NCBI GenBank assembly: GCA_038531315.1
Contig: JBCBBT010000071.1
Coordinates: 1 to 16,206 of the forward strand
DNA length: 16,206 nucleotides
Direction: 5' to 3'
Source: JAJFFW01 sp038531315
GTDB taxonomy: Bacteria; Pseudomonadota; Alphaproteobacteria; Caulobacterales; Parvularculaceae
Shown here piece after piece: positions 1-6,771 of the stretch. How positions within the stretch are numbered: position 1 is the first letter of the stretch; each line of letters starts with the position of its first letter. Both the position numbers and the translations under genes were made by a program. The notes under the pieces were generated by a model, which searched no databases, was not told the origin of the DNA, and saw nothing but the letters and a program-made list of their open reading frames with translations.

Positions 1-662
1 GCCGCTGATCTGTCGCGAATGCAAAGGAAGACAATTGTTAGTCCACAGACGAGCGGCGCAATCGGCCCTTTGATCAGTACGCCGAGGCCGAACGCAATCC
101 AAAAGCCGTACGCCCAGAAGGACTTGATGGGCCCCATTTTGCGGATCGCGCCATAGAGAAGGGCGAGGCAAGCCTGCGCCGCGGTGATTGCGGCAAGAAG
201 AACGGCGTCGGTTTTGGCAATCGTCGCCTCGCCGGCGAGGCCAGGCGCGCAGGCCATGATGAGCGCGCCAAGAAAGGCGACCTGCAAGGAGAAAAGAGCC
301 CGTCCGGCGACAAATGTGAAGATCACCGCGAGGACGGCGCCCACGATCGACGGCAATCTGTACGCCCAGATCTCACGCGCTTCGACAGAAGAAAACGCCG
401 CAACGCTGGCGGCCTGGAGCCAGTGGATGCCGACCGGCTTTTTGTTGCGTTCGTTTTCCTGAAACCGGATGGTGACGAAGTCCCCGCTTTCGAGCATCTG
501 TGCGCTTGCTTGGGCAAATCTTGCTTCATCCCGGTCGAGCGGCGGCAACGCATTGACGCCGGCGCATGCGACCAGGGCGGCGATCAATACCAAAAGGGCT
601 AGCTGCGCTGTCGGTGAGGCAAAAGGGCCGCCCTCAAGAAACCCGCGGCGATGTTGGCTCAT
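1..662 (-). CDS. ArnT/PMT-like lipid-linked glycosyltransferase, N-terminal part (runs off the left edge)
   Basis: The minus strand reads open from an ATG at 660-662 to the window edge, giving 220 codons of the N-terminal part. After a membrane segment (about residues 18-36) comes PPLDRDEARFAQ (40-51), the acidic first periplasmic loop motif of the ArnT/PMT fold (GT-C), then a KKP/GIHWLQ stretch (74-83) and further hydrophobic helices with GEATIAKTDAVL and GVLIKGP, both typical of this superfamily. Such enzymes take a sugar from a polyprenyl phosphate on the periplasmic side of the inner membrane and place it on lipid A or another envelope acceptor; family members are usually about 500-600 residues, so over half is missing. 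The start follows only a weak purine stretch. It diverges from a GT2 gene that could supply its donor. The acceptor and sugar cannot be told from this part. The fold is confident; an L-Ara4N role is not implied. Confidence 0.88.
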   Translation of the reverse strand, partial: MSQHRRGFLEGGPFASPTAQLALLVLIAALVACAGVNALPPLDRDEARFAQASAQMLESGDFVTIRFQENERNKKPVGIHWLQAASVAAFSSVEAREIWAYRLPSIVGAVLAVIFTFVAGRALFSLQVAFLGALIMACAPGLAGEATIAKTDAVLLAAITAAQACLALLYGAIRKMGPIKSFWAYGFWIAFGLGVLIKGPIAPLVCGLTIVFLCIRDRSA

Positions 663-761
663 ACTCGTCTCGTGCGCCGCTCTGGCGTTGGCGCGACGGC
701 GCTGTGTGGCGGATTTCCGCTCAGCCTGCCGGCGCTTTGAAGTCCTGCGGTTATAGCGCCG

Positions 762-779
762 TTACGCGGGACCGCGTAA
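762..779. promoter_or_regulatory. Perfect 8-bp inverted repeat in the divergent spacer, possible operator
   Basis: TTACGCGG-GA-CCGCGTAA is a perfect dyad with a 2-base spacer, lying between the ArnT-like gene (start 662, minus) and the GT2 gene (first ATG 883, plus). The short spacer and lack of a T-run argue against a terminator and for a protein-binding site. The symmetry is seen directly; its use as an operator is inferred. The rest of 663-882 shows no clear promoter hexamers. Confidence 0.4.
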
Positions 780-882
780 AGGATTTCGTCTTCGCAAGCG
801 GTGAGACGGACTTTGTTTTCGCGCCGATATCTGACATCACCGGCAAAGAGATGCGAGGCGGTAAGGCGATTTGTAGGCGCAC

Positions 883-1731
883 ATGCAGGACGGGACGCCT
901 GAATTACGAGGAGAGGCTGATGAGCGCGCCCGAAACGGTGCGCCCGCGCCCATATTTGCGGTGCGGTTCCCCGATGACGCGCCGGCCGGCGATCGCCCTG
1001 ATGGCGGCGGGCCGCGGCTCAGCGTGGTGGCGCCCATGTATAACGAGGAAGGCGGCGCGGCGGCGCTTGTCGGTGAAATCGCGCAGGCGCTGAAAGAAAT
1101 TCCGCACGAAATCATTGTCGTCGACGATTGCTCGCGCGACGGGACGCGCGCCGTCCTAGAAAAGGCGATGGATGACTTCCCCACGCTCCGGGTTTTGACC
1201 CACGGCGCCAATGCCGGGCAAAGCCGGGCGGTCCGCACCGGGGTTCTCGCCGCCCGCGCGCCGATCGTCGTGACGCTTGACGGCGACGGTCAGAACGATC
1301 CCGCCGATATTCCGGCGCTTCATGCGGCATTATCGCGCGCAGAGGCGCCGGCGCTTCTCGCCATGGTCGCCGGCGAGCGTGTGAAACGCGTTGATAGCGC
1401 CGCCAAGCGCTGGGCGTCGCGGGCCGCCAACGCCATCCGGGCGCGGGCGCTGCGGGACGGGGCGGCCGATACGGGCTGTGGGCTCAAGGCTTTTTATCGG
1501 GAGGCCTATATGCGGCTTCCGTATTTTGACCATATGCATCGGTACTTGCCGGCGTTGATGCGCCGGGAAGGGTTTCATATCGAGTTTCGCAAAGTCAGCC
1601 ACCGGGCCCGCGCGCACGGGACGTCGAAATACACCAATTGGGGGCGCCTCGCCGTCGCGTTTCGCGATATGCTGGGGGTGATGTGGCTTAATGACCGCGC
1701 CCGGCGGCCAATCGACATCACCGAACTTTAG
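883..1731 (+). CDS. Family 2 glycosyltransferase, dolichol/undecaprenyl-phosphate sugar synthase type
   Basis: The protein (282 residues from the first ATG) carries a GT-A fold: LSVVAPMYNEE (46-56), EIIVVDDCSRDGT (76-88) for nucleotide binding, the metal-binding DGDGQNDP (133-140), and a DTGCGLKAF stretch (196-204) characteristic of polyprenyl-phosphate mannose/glucose synthases. There are no C-terminal membrane helices, so it resembles the soluble DPM1 type rather than ArnC. It probably moves a sugar from a nucleotide donor to undecaprenyl phosphate on the cytoplasmic face, feeding the divergent ArnT-like transferase. The start is uncertain. The ATG at 883 has no ribosome binding site and its first 25 codons are poor in G/C-ending codons; in-frame GTGs at 961 and near 1024 are alternatives, and the best ribosome binding site nearby serves another frame (ATG 920). 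The catalytic domain call is firm; the exact sugar is unknown. Confidence 0.88.
   Translation: MQDGTPELRGEADERARNGAPAPIFAVRFPDDAPAGDRPDGGGPRLSVVAPMYNEEGGAAALVGEIAQALKEIPHEIIVVDDCSRDGTRAVLEKAMDDFPTLRVLTHGANAGQSRAVRTGVLAARAPIVVTLDGDGQNDPADIPALHAALSRAEAPALLAMVAGERVKRVDSAAKRWASRAANAIRARALRDGAADTGCGLKAFYREAYMRLPYFDHMHRYLPALMRREGFHIEFRKVSHRARAHGTSKYTNWGRLAVAFRDMLGVMWLNDRARRPIDITEL
908..922 (+). promoter_or_regulatory. Strong ribosome binding site and ATG in a different frame from the GT2 body
   Basis: GAGGAG at 908-913 sits 6 bases before an ATG at 920. That frame (MSAPETVRPRPYLR...) uses G/C-ending codons like a real gene for its first dozen codons, yet it is not the frame of the glycosyltransferase motifs. 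It may be the true GT2 start with one base lost from the sequence between about 945 and 1000, or chance. Confidence 0.4.
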
Positions 1732-1774
1732 GACGCGCCGGCAAGTCGCTATATAGATTAGGGCGAGTTGGGAG

Positions 1775-1797
1775 CGCCTGCGCCATGAGCGCAGGCG
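1775..1797 (+). other. 9-bp perfect hairpin in the leader of the small membrane protein gene
   Basis: CGCCTGCGC (1775-1783) pairs perfectly with GCGCAGGCG (1789-1797) around the 5-base loop CATGA. It ends 9 bases before the AAGGAG ribosome binding site (1807-1812) of the gene at 1822. No T-run follows, so it is not a standard terminator. It could stabilise or process the mRNA between the GT2 gene and the membrane protein gene. Confidence 0.5.
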
Positions 1798-1821
1798 AGG
1801 GGATAAAAGGAGCCAAGGCCG

Positions 1822-2244
1822 ATGCTGCAGATGTTTCCATTATTGGCGATCAGCCTCATCGTTTACGCCGTTTTGACGTTCACCGGCATTGGCGGCCCGG
1901 ACGGGGCCCGCTGGCACGAAATCGTTCTTGTCGAACTGCCGATGTATTCCGGCGATGTCTGGCGCGTGACCTGGGGCGACGGCTTTCTTGTCGGCAGCAT
2001 GGGATTGCTTTTCGTCGAGCTGATCCGCGCAACCAAGACCGGCACTGCGTCGATCACCAATCACCTGTTGTCGTTTCTCCTGTTCATCGTCGTCCTGTTG
2101 ATGTTCATCCTGGCGCCGGGCTTTGGCAATTCACTGTTCTTCATTTTCATGACGATGACATTTCTGGACCCGATGGCCGGTTTCGTTGTGACGACAGTGA
2201 CGGCGCGCCGCGACCTCTCGGTGACGGAAGGTATCGGCGGCTGA
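1822..2244 (+). CDS. Small four-helix inner-membrane protein of unknown function
   Basis: A 140-residue, strongly hydrophobic protein. Likely membrane segments are at about 3-22, 54-70, 81-101 and 104-125, with a polar loop after the first helix (GGPDGARWHEIVLVELPMYSGDVWRV) and a charged C-terminus (TARRDLSVTEGIGG). The start is supported by AAGGAG at 1807-1812, 9 bases before the ATG. It lies 90 bases behind the GT2 gene on the same strand, so it is probably co-transcribed with it, with the hairpin at 1775-1797 in between. I do not recognise a named family. Context suggests a membrane partner for polyprenyl-phosphate sugar transfer, for example anchoring the soluble GT2 enzyme or moving its lipid-linked product, but this is inference only. 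Confidence 0.8.
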   Translation: MLQMFPLLAISLIVYAVLTFTGIGGPDGARWHEIVLVELPMYSGDVWRVTWGDGFLVGSMGLLFVELIRATKTGTASITNHLLSFLLFIVVLLMFILAPGFGNSLFFIFMTMTFLDPMAGFVVTTVTARRDLSVTEGIGG

Positions 2245-2625
2245 TCGACGCTGTCAGGCGCGCGCGCGCCTCAGACGAAAATATCAACGTAACGACCGAG
2301 TAACCTGCTGGCGTCGTCGCGTCCGCTTGGGGCCGCCCGTAACCGCATGACTGCGCTATTTTGAAACGCTTTCGGCGTCGGCGCCGTTCGCGGCGCTAGG
2401 CGCGTGCGGGGCTCCGCTAAGGGCCGGCGACGCTGGCTCAACGGTCCGATCGACCGGGCGCGCGCGACGGCGGGAAGGTTAACAACAGGTTTCATCGAGA
2501 GAAGCACAGCAACATTCTTGCCGCAGACGGCCATGCTGTCTGCCCAGCATTCAGGCGCGCAAAAAAGGTCGTCGTTTCAGTTTTATTTACGGCTCTGAGC
2601 CTAGATTTGTCGGGTAATTATCCGA
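2245..2625. other. Gene-free 381-base stretch with two short palindromes
   Basis: No convincing gene lies here; a GTG-started frame at 2404-2598 and a minus-strand frame at 2271-2534 have no ribosome binding site or recognisable protein. Just after the membrane protein gene is a 16-base perfect palindrome, AGGCGCGCGCGCGCCT (2256-2271), which might fold but has no T-run. An 11-base dyad GGCTC-T-GAGCC (2591-2601) lies in an AT-richer stretch about 25 bases ahead of the EAL gene and is a candidate regulatory site. The promoter of that gene should be in this stretch, but I cannot place its hexamers. Confidence 0.5.
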
Positions 2626-4461
2626 GTGAGTAGCATGCGCGAACGCGTCGAAGCGTTTCATCAGACGAATTCAACCAAGACGGTCGGCCCCGAGCATCAA
2701 AAAGATGACGCTGCGGGGCCGCGCGCAATTTCGCCCGTGCAGGCGGATGCGCCGCAGGCGCGTGAGCACGCGACCCAGACGCTTGTCGAGTTTGATCCCG
2801 TCACAGATCAATTTTCCTGGGCTGATATCGCCGCCGCCCGCCGCCTGATCGGCGGCAGTCTGATTAGCGACGAAACAACGGGTGCGACAACCGACCGGTC
2901 CGCATTCGAAAGCCGGATCGTGGGCGAGCCTGACGATGCGCGCACCAGAGCCTACCAAGGCGCTGTCGAAAGTTACGTCTGTGAATACCAGTTGCAACGG
3001 GACGGCGAGGACGCGTGTTGGGTAGAAGAACGCGGCGGCTGGATCGGGTCTGGCGCCGAACGGCGGCTGATTAGCGTCATCCGTTCTATCGACACCGAGA
3101 AGCAATACGAAGAGCGCCTGTCCTGGCTTGCGCGCAATGACGAGCTTACAGGGCTTTTGAACCGGACAAATTTGCGCGCGCGCATTGACGACTGGATGGC
3201 GGCGCGTGAAAACGCCCGCGCGCTCGGTTCTGGAACGACGGCGCAAAGCGGCGCCTACATCCTCGTCGGCATCGACGACCTCGGGTCGGTTAATGCTGAT
3301 TTCGGTTTCGAAGTCGCTGACGAGCTTATCGTGGCGATTGCCGCGCGTATCCGCGAAACGATTGCCGCGACGGACTTTGCAGGCCGCGTGGCCGGCACCA
3401 AGTTTGGAATCCTGATCGCCGACGCGGATGAATCGGAAATCCGCGATATGTGCGTGAAACTTTTGAATTGCGTCCGCGAAAAAGTCGTCAACACGAAGCG
3501 CGGCGGCATCGCTGCATCCGTATGCATTGGCGCGGTCGCTTTGCCGGGCGATGCTGATACCTCGCAAAAGGCGATGAGCCGCGCTGAAGCCGCCCTCGAT
3601 CAGGCGCGCCGCCTTGGCCATTCAAGCTGGTCTGCGTTTAGCGAGAAAACCGATCAGATCAGCCAGCGTCGCCGCAACAAACACATGTCGGATGTGATCC
3701 TGACAGCGTTGAACGAACGCCGTATCAGGCTGGCGTTTCAACCTATTGTCAGCGACCTTGGCGAAGCGCCGACCAAGTATGAGTGTCTGATCCGTATGCG
3801 CGGCGAAGACGGCAGACAGGTGCCCGCGCCGGAATTTATTCCTGTTGCTGAACGTTTGGGGCTTGTGCACTTGCTCGACCGGCGCGTTCTCGAGCTGGCG
3901 ATTAACACCCTCGCGATTTGTCCAAATGTTCATCTTGCGGTGAACGTCTCGATGGAGACCGTAAAAGACCCCGTCTGGGCGGAAGGCTATCTCGCTCATA
4001 TGCGCGCCCATGAAGCGCTCGCGCGGCGCATTACCGTTGAACTGACCGAGACGCAGGTCATCGACGCTGTCGATGCGTCAATCGAATTTGTCAGCGAAAT
4101 CAAGGAACTAAACGCCTCATTTGCAATCGATGATTTCGGCGCGGGCTATACGTCGTTTCGCAATCTGAAAGCGCTTGATATTGACATTCTCAAAATCGAC
4201 GGATCGTTCGTCACGGGCGTTGCGGCGTCTCGTGAGAATCAGCTTTTTGTCCGCACCCTGCTTGATTTGGCGCGCAACTTCGGCATGAAAACGGTCGCCG
4301 AATGGGTCGATAATGAAGCTGACGCCATGTTGCTGAAGGGCCTTGGCGTCGACTACCTGCAGGGCTTTTTGCTCGGCAAGCCCGAGGTTAATCCGTCGTG
4401 GCTTCCAGACGGCGCGCCCAACACGCCGCCTGTCCAGACGACAGAATTCGGATCGCTCTAG
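2626..4461 (+). CDS. PAS-GGDEF(degenerate)-EAL protein, probable cyclic-di-GMP phosphodiesterase
   Basis: The 611-residue protein has a polar N-terminus (1-50), a PAS-like sensory domain (about 51-160, ending in the usual SVIRSIDTEKQYEERL linker), a GGDEF domain (about 165-340) and an EAL domain (about 355-595). The GGDEF signature reads AGTKF (256-260), so the acidic catalytic residues are lost and diguanylate cyclase activity is unlikely; it may serve as a GTP or dimer module. The EAL domain keeps the known catalytic set: E386 (in ECL, a C for A variant), N440, E475, D502-D503 (IDDFGAG), K523 (LKID), E559 and Q579. It should therefore hydrolyse c-di-GMP to pGpG. No membrane segment or signal peptide is visible, so it is cytosolic. 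The start may be the GTG at 2626 or the ATG at 2635; neither has a good ribosome binding site. It converges on phaR with only 5 bases between stops. Confidence 0.93.
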   Translation: MSSMRERVEAFHQTNSTKTVGPEHQKDDAAGPRAISPVQADAPQAREHATQTLVEFDPVTDQFSWADIAAARRLIGGSLISDETTGATTDRSAFESRIVGEPDDARTRAYQGAVESYVCEYQLQRDGEDACWVEERGGWIGSGAERRLISVIRSIDTEKQYEERLSWLARNDELTGLLNRTNLRARIDDWMAARENARALGSGTTAQSGAYILVGIDDLGSVNADFGFEVADELIVAIAARIRETIAATDFAGRVAGTKFGILIADADESEIRDMCVKLLNCVREKVVNTKRGGIAASVCIGAVALPGDADTSQKAMSRAEAALDQARRLGHSSWSAFSEKTDQISQRRRNKHMSDVILTALNERRIRLAFQPIVSDLGEAPTKYECLIRMRGEDGRQVPAPEFIPVAERLGLVHLLDRRVLELAINTLAICPNVHLAVNVSMETVKDPVWAEGYLAHMRAHEALARRITVELTETQVIDAVDASIEFVSEIKELNASFAIDDFGAGYTSFRNLKALDIDILKIDGSFVTGVAASRENQLFVRTLLDLARNFGMKTVAEWVDNEADAMLLKGLGVDYLQGFLLGKPEVNPSWLPDGAPNTPPVQTTEFGSL

Positions 4462-4466
4462 CGCCG

Positions 4467-5195
4467 CTATTTTTGAAGGCGGTCGAGTTGTCCCTGAAGC
4501 GCGGCGAGCTGCGCCTTCAGCTCATCGATTTCGGCCGCGGCCGCACTCTTATCGGATTGCGACGACGCCGCAGGGCGATAGCCCGGCATCGCATTTTTCA
4601 TCGCATCGGAGACCGCGCCTGACATGCCGCCGGAAATCGGATTGAACATCTGCATCGCCTGTTCAAACAGCGCCATGTTCTGACGGGCGGTTTCTTCAAA
4701 CATCTTGTATCCGGGCGTTGCGCCAAAGGCGTTGCGCATTTGTGCGCGGATCTTTTCCTGATTCTCCGCAAACGCGTTCATGCTCATTTCCAGATAGGAC
4801 GGCACGAATGACTGCAGATTGTCGCCGTAGAACTGAATAAGCTGACGCAGGAACTGGACCGGCAACAGGTTCTGGCCTTTATTTTCTTCTTCAAAAATGA
4901 TCTGGGTCAGAACGGACCGGGTGATGTCGTCGCCGGACTTGGCGTCGTACACCACAAAATCCTGCCCGCTTTTGACCATTTCCGACAGATAATCGAGCGT
5001 GACGTAGGTGCTTGTCGCGGTGTTGTAGAGACGCCTGTTGGCGTATTTTTTAATCGTGATCGGCGCATCGCCCGACGCCGCGCCGTTCTTGGCGCGTTTG
5101 TGCTGATCATGGGCCGGCGCGTCTGCGTGATGACCGGCGTCATGAGAAGCGTTTTCTGGCGCGTCAGCGCGATCGGGATTTTCTATCGTGGCCAC
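4467..5195 (-). CDS. phaR: PhaR, polyhydroxyalkanoate synthesis repressor
   Basis: The 242-residue protein carries the PHB accumulation regulator DNA-binding domain (about 45-105), opening with PITIKKYANRRLYNT, followed by the PHB/phasin-binding region with LIQFYGDNLQSFVPSYLE (about 119-136). It ends in a short coiled coil (about 219-242) rich in E/L/Q. PhaR represses phasin and PHA genes and is released when it binds nascent polymer. A GTG start at 5195 is chosen because AGGAG lies 7 bases ahead of it; an in-frame TTG at 5213 lies upstream of that site and is less likely. An odd feature is the roughly 44-residue His/Asp/Ala-rich leader (HDAGHHADAPAHDQHKR) before the conserved domain; many PhaR proteins start close to the KKYANRRLY motif. 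It diverges from phaA-phaB, the expected targets. Confidence 0.95.
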   Translation of the reverse strand: MATIENPDRADAPENASHDAGHHADAPAHDQHKRAKNGAASGDAPITIKKYANRRLYNTATSTYVTLDYLSEMVKSGQDFVVYDAKSGDDITRSVLTQIIFEEENKGQNLLPVQFLRQLIQFYGDNLQSFVPSYLEMSMNAFAENQEKIRAQMRNAFGATPGYKMFEETARQNMALFEQAMQMFNPISGGMSGAVSDAMKNAMPGYRPAASSQSDKSAAAAEIDELKAQLAALQGQLDRLQK

Positions 5196-5201
5196 GGTTT
5201 T

Positions 5202-5206
5202 CTCCT
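5202..5206 (-). promoter_or_regulatory. Ribosome binding site that fixes the phaR start
   Basis: On the minus strand AGGAG (complement of CTCCT at 5202-5206) stands a few bases before the GTG at 5195-5193. This places translation start at the GTG and makes the upstream TTG at 5213 part of the leader. Confidence 0.75.
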
Positions 5207-5288
5207 GAAACAATTGGCTCTTGCCGGCGCCGCGTGTTCATCGCTTTTTCAAGCGCATGCGGCGGAGCAACCCCCGTCAGCCTTTTTT

Positions 5289-5300
5289 TTGCACCTGCAA
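5289..5300. promoter_or_regulatory. TTGCA-CC-TGCAA dyad, candidate PhaR operator
   Basis: The dyad has perfect 5-base arms and a 2-base spacer and lies about 94 bases ahead of the phaR start. PhaR sites reported in alphaproteobacteria are TGC/GCA-type dyads (from memory, CTGC-N3-GCAG in Rhodobacter sphaeroides), which this resembles without matching exactly. If TATAGG at 5311-5306 is the phaR -10, the dyad would cover the transcription start, suiting autorepression. Binding is inferred. Confidence 0.45.
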
Positions 5301-5533
5301 ACAATCCTATAGCAAGTGCCTCAAGAATGCCATGGTTGGGCGAAGGCAGCGCGAAACAAGGCCTCGTGGTCCAAGACCGGCCGTCCGCCATGCCATAAGA
5401 TGAAACACTCTCGCGGCGTTTTTTCTCTTTTCCGGCGTTTTGCCCCTTCCATTTTCGCCCTTTTTCCGCTTGGTGAGGGCGACAAGGACAAGAGCCCGGC
5501 GTTCACCGGCTCCCCGCATGATCAGGAGGTTTT

Positions 5534-6712
5534 ATGAACGACGTTGTGATTGCTTCTGCTGCACGCACAGGGGTCGGCGCGTTCGGTGGCGCGCTTGCGA
5601 GCGTGCCGGCCGCGAAACTTGGCGAGACCGTCATCAAGGCGGCGCTGAGCCGCGCCAATGTTGACGCCGACGCTGTCGACGACGTGATCATGGGCCATGT
5701 TCTGCAGGCGGCGCAGGGCCAAAACACAGCCCGTCAGGCGAGCGTAAATGCCGGCGTGCCGATCGAAACGCCGGCGATCACCATCAATCAGGTATGCGGT
5801 TCCGGTTTGCGCGCTGTGGCGCTCGGCGCGCAGGCGATCAGGCTCGGCGAGGCCGGCGTCGTCGTCGCGGGCGGCCACGAAAACATGTCGCTCGCGCCCC
5901 ATGCGGCGCATCTGCGCAACGGGGTCAAAATGGGCGGGCTGAACCACGACGACACCATGATCCGGGACGGGCTTTGGGACGCCTTCAACGATTTTCACAT
6001 GGGCCAGACGGCTGAGAACCTGGCGCAGAAATATCAGATCAGCCGCGAGGCGCAGGATGCTTTTGCGGTCGCCAGCCAAAACAAAGCCGAAGCCGCCAAG
6101 GCGGCCGGCAAATTCAAGGATGAGATCACGCCCGTCACGATCAAAACGCGAAAAGGCGAGATCGTTTTTGAAGACGATGAATATATTCGCGAGGGCGTTA
6201 CTTTGGACAGCGTTTCCGGCCTGAGGCCGGCGTTTCAGCGCGACGGCGGCACGGTGACGGCGGCCAATGCGTCGGGGCTCAATGACGGCGCAGCGGCGTT
6301 GGTCTTGATGTCGGCTGGCGAAGCTGAAAAACGCGGCGCGGCGCCGCTTGCGCGCATCGTCGCGGCGGCAAGTTGCGGCGTCGATCCGTCGATCATGGGC
6401 ATCGGGCCCGCGCCGGCTTCCCGCAAGGCGCTCGAAAAAGCCGGCTGGTCGCTTGACGATGTTGATCTGATCGAAGCCAACGAGGCCTTCGCTGCGCAGG
6501 CGCTGGCGGTCGGCAAGGAGCTCGGTTGGGACGCGGACAAAGTCAACGTCAACGGCGGCGCCATCGCAATCGGCCATCCCATCGGCGCATCCGGCGCGCG
6601 CATCTTAACGACGCTGCTTCACGAAATGCAGCGCCGTGACGTGAAAAAGGGACTGGCGACATTATGCATTGGCGGCGGCATGGGTGTCGCGCTTTGCGTT
6701 GAGCGCGACTAG
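5534..6712 (+). CDS. phaA: PhaA, acetyl-CoA C-acetyltransferase (beta-ketothiolase)
   Basis: A 392-residue thiolase of standard length. It condenses two acetyl-CoA to acetoacetyl-CoA, the first step of polyhydroxybutyrate synthesis, and can run in reverse during breakdown. The catalytic residues are visible: C88 in QVCGSGLRAV (acyl-enzyme cysteine), H348 in GHPIGASGAR, and C378 in CIGGGMG (general base). EANEAF (314-319) is also typical. The start is secure: AGGAGG at 5524-5529 lies 4 bases before the ATG. It is followed by phaB after 59 bases, presumably as one operon, and diverges from phaR, the likely repressor. No phaC is adjacent. A degradative thiolase is the only real alternative; the phaB and phaR neighbours favour the biosynthetic role. 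Confidence 0.96.
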   Translation: MNDVVIASAARTGVGAFGGALASVPAAKLGETVIKAALSRANVDADAVDDVIMGHVLQAAQGQNTARQASVNAGVPIETPAITINQVCGSGLRAVALGAQAIRLGEAGVVVAGGHENMSLAPHAAHLRNGVKMGGLNHDDTMIRDGLWDAFNDFHMGQTAENLAQKYQISREAQDAFAVASQNKAEAAKAAGKFKDEITPVTIKTRKGEIVFEDDEYIREGVTLDSVSGLRPAFQRDGGTVTAANASGLNDGAAALVLMSAGEAEKRGAAPLARIVAAASCGVDPSIMGIGPAPASRKALEKAGWSLDDVDLIEANEAFAAQALAVGKELGWDADKVNVNGGAIAIGHPIGASGARILTTLLHEMQRRDVKKGLATLCIGGGMGVALCVERD

Positions 6713-6771
6713 GCGCGCTCATAAGAGTTTCATCGGCGCACCAAACAAAATTTTGGAAGGGAGTAGATGTC

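Larger units (their letters stand above)
5196..5533. promoter_or_regulatory. Divergent phaR-phaA control region (338 bases)
   Basis: No gene is evident here. The region contains an 8-T tract (5283-5290) abutting a TTGCA dyad (5289-5300), and a pyrimidine-rich run (5419-5472) with CGGCGTTTT repeated at 5414-5422 and 5433-5441. A bulged hairpin (GAGC-CGG / CCG-GCTC, 5492-5512) ends 11 bases before the AGGAGG ribosome binding site of phaA (5524-5529). Promoters for both directions must lie here; on the minus strand TATAGG (5311-5306) is a possible -10 for phaR. Hexamer assignment is tentative. Confidence 0.5.

Noticed and set aside
566..1093. A 175-codon plus-strand frame across the ArnT/GT2 spacer
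   Set aside because: Its upstream part is antisense to the ArnT-like gene and it has no family features; only the ribosome binding site at 908 and ATG 920 within it were kept as a finding.
2256..2271. 16-base CG-repeat palindrome as a terminator of the small membrane protein gene
   Set aside because: No T-run follows, and alternating CG in GC-rich DNA is palindromic by nature.
2271..2598. Small frames on both strands in the gene-free stretch before the EAL gene
   Set aside because: No ribosome binding site, no recognisable protein and Arg-rich composition typical of chance frames in GC-rich DNA.
5196..5213. TTG start for phaR six codons upstream
   Set aside because: The AGGAG ribosome binding site lies downstream of this TTG and correctly ahead of the GTG at 5195.
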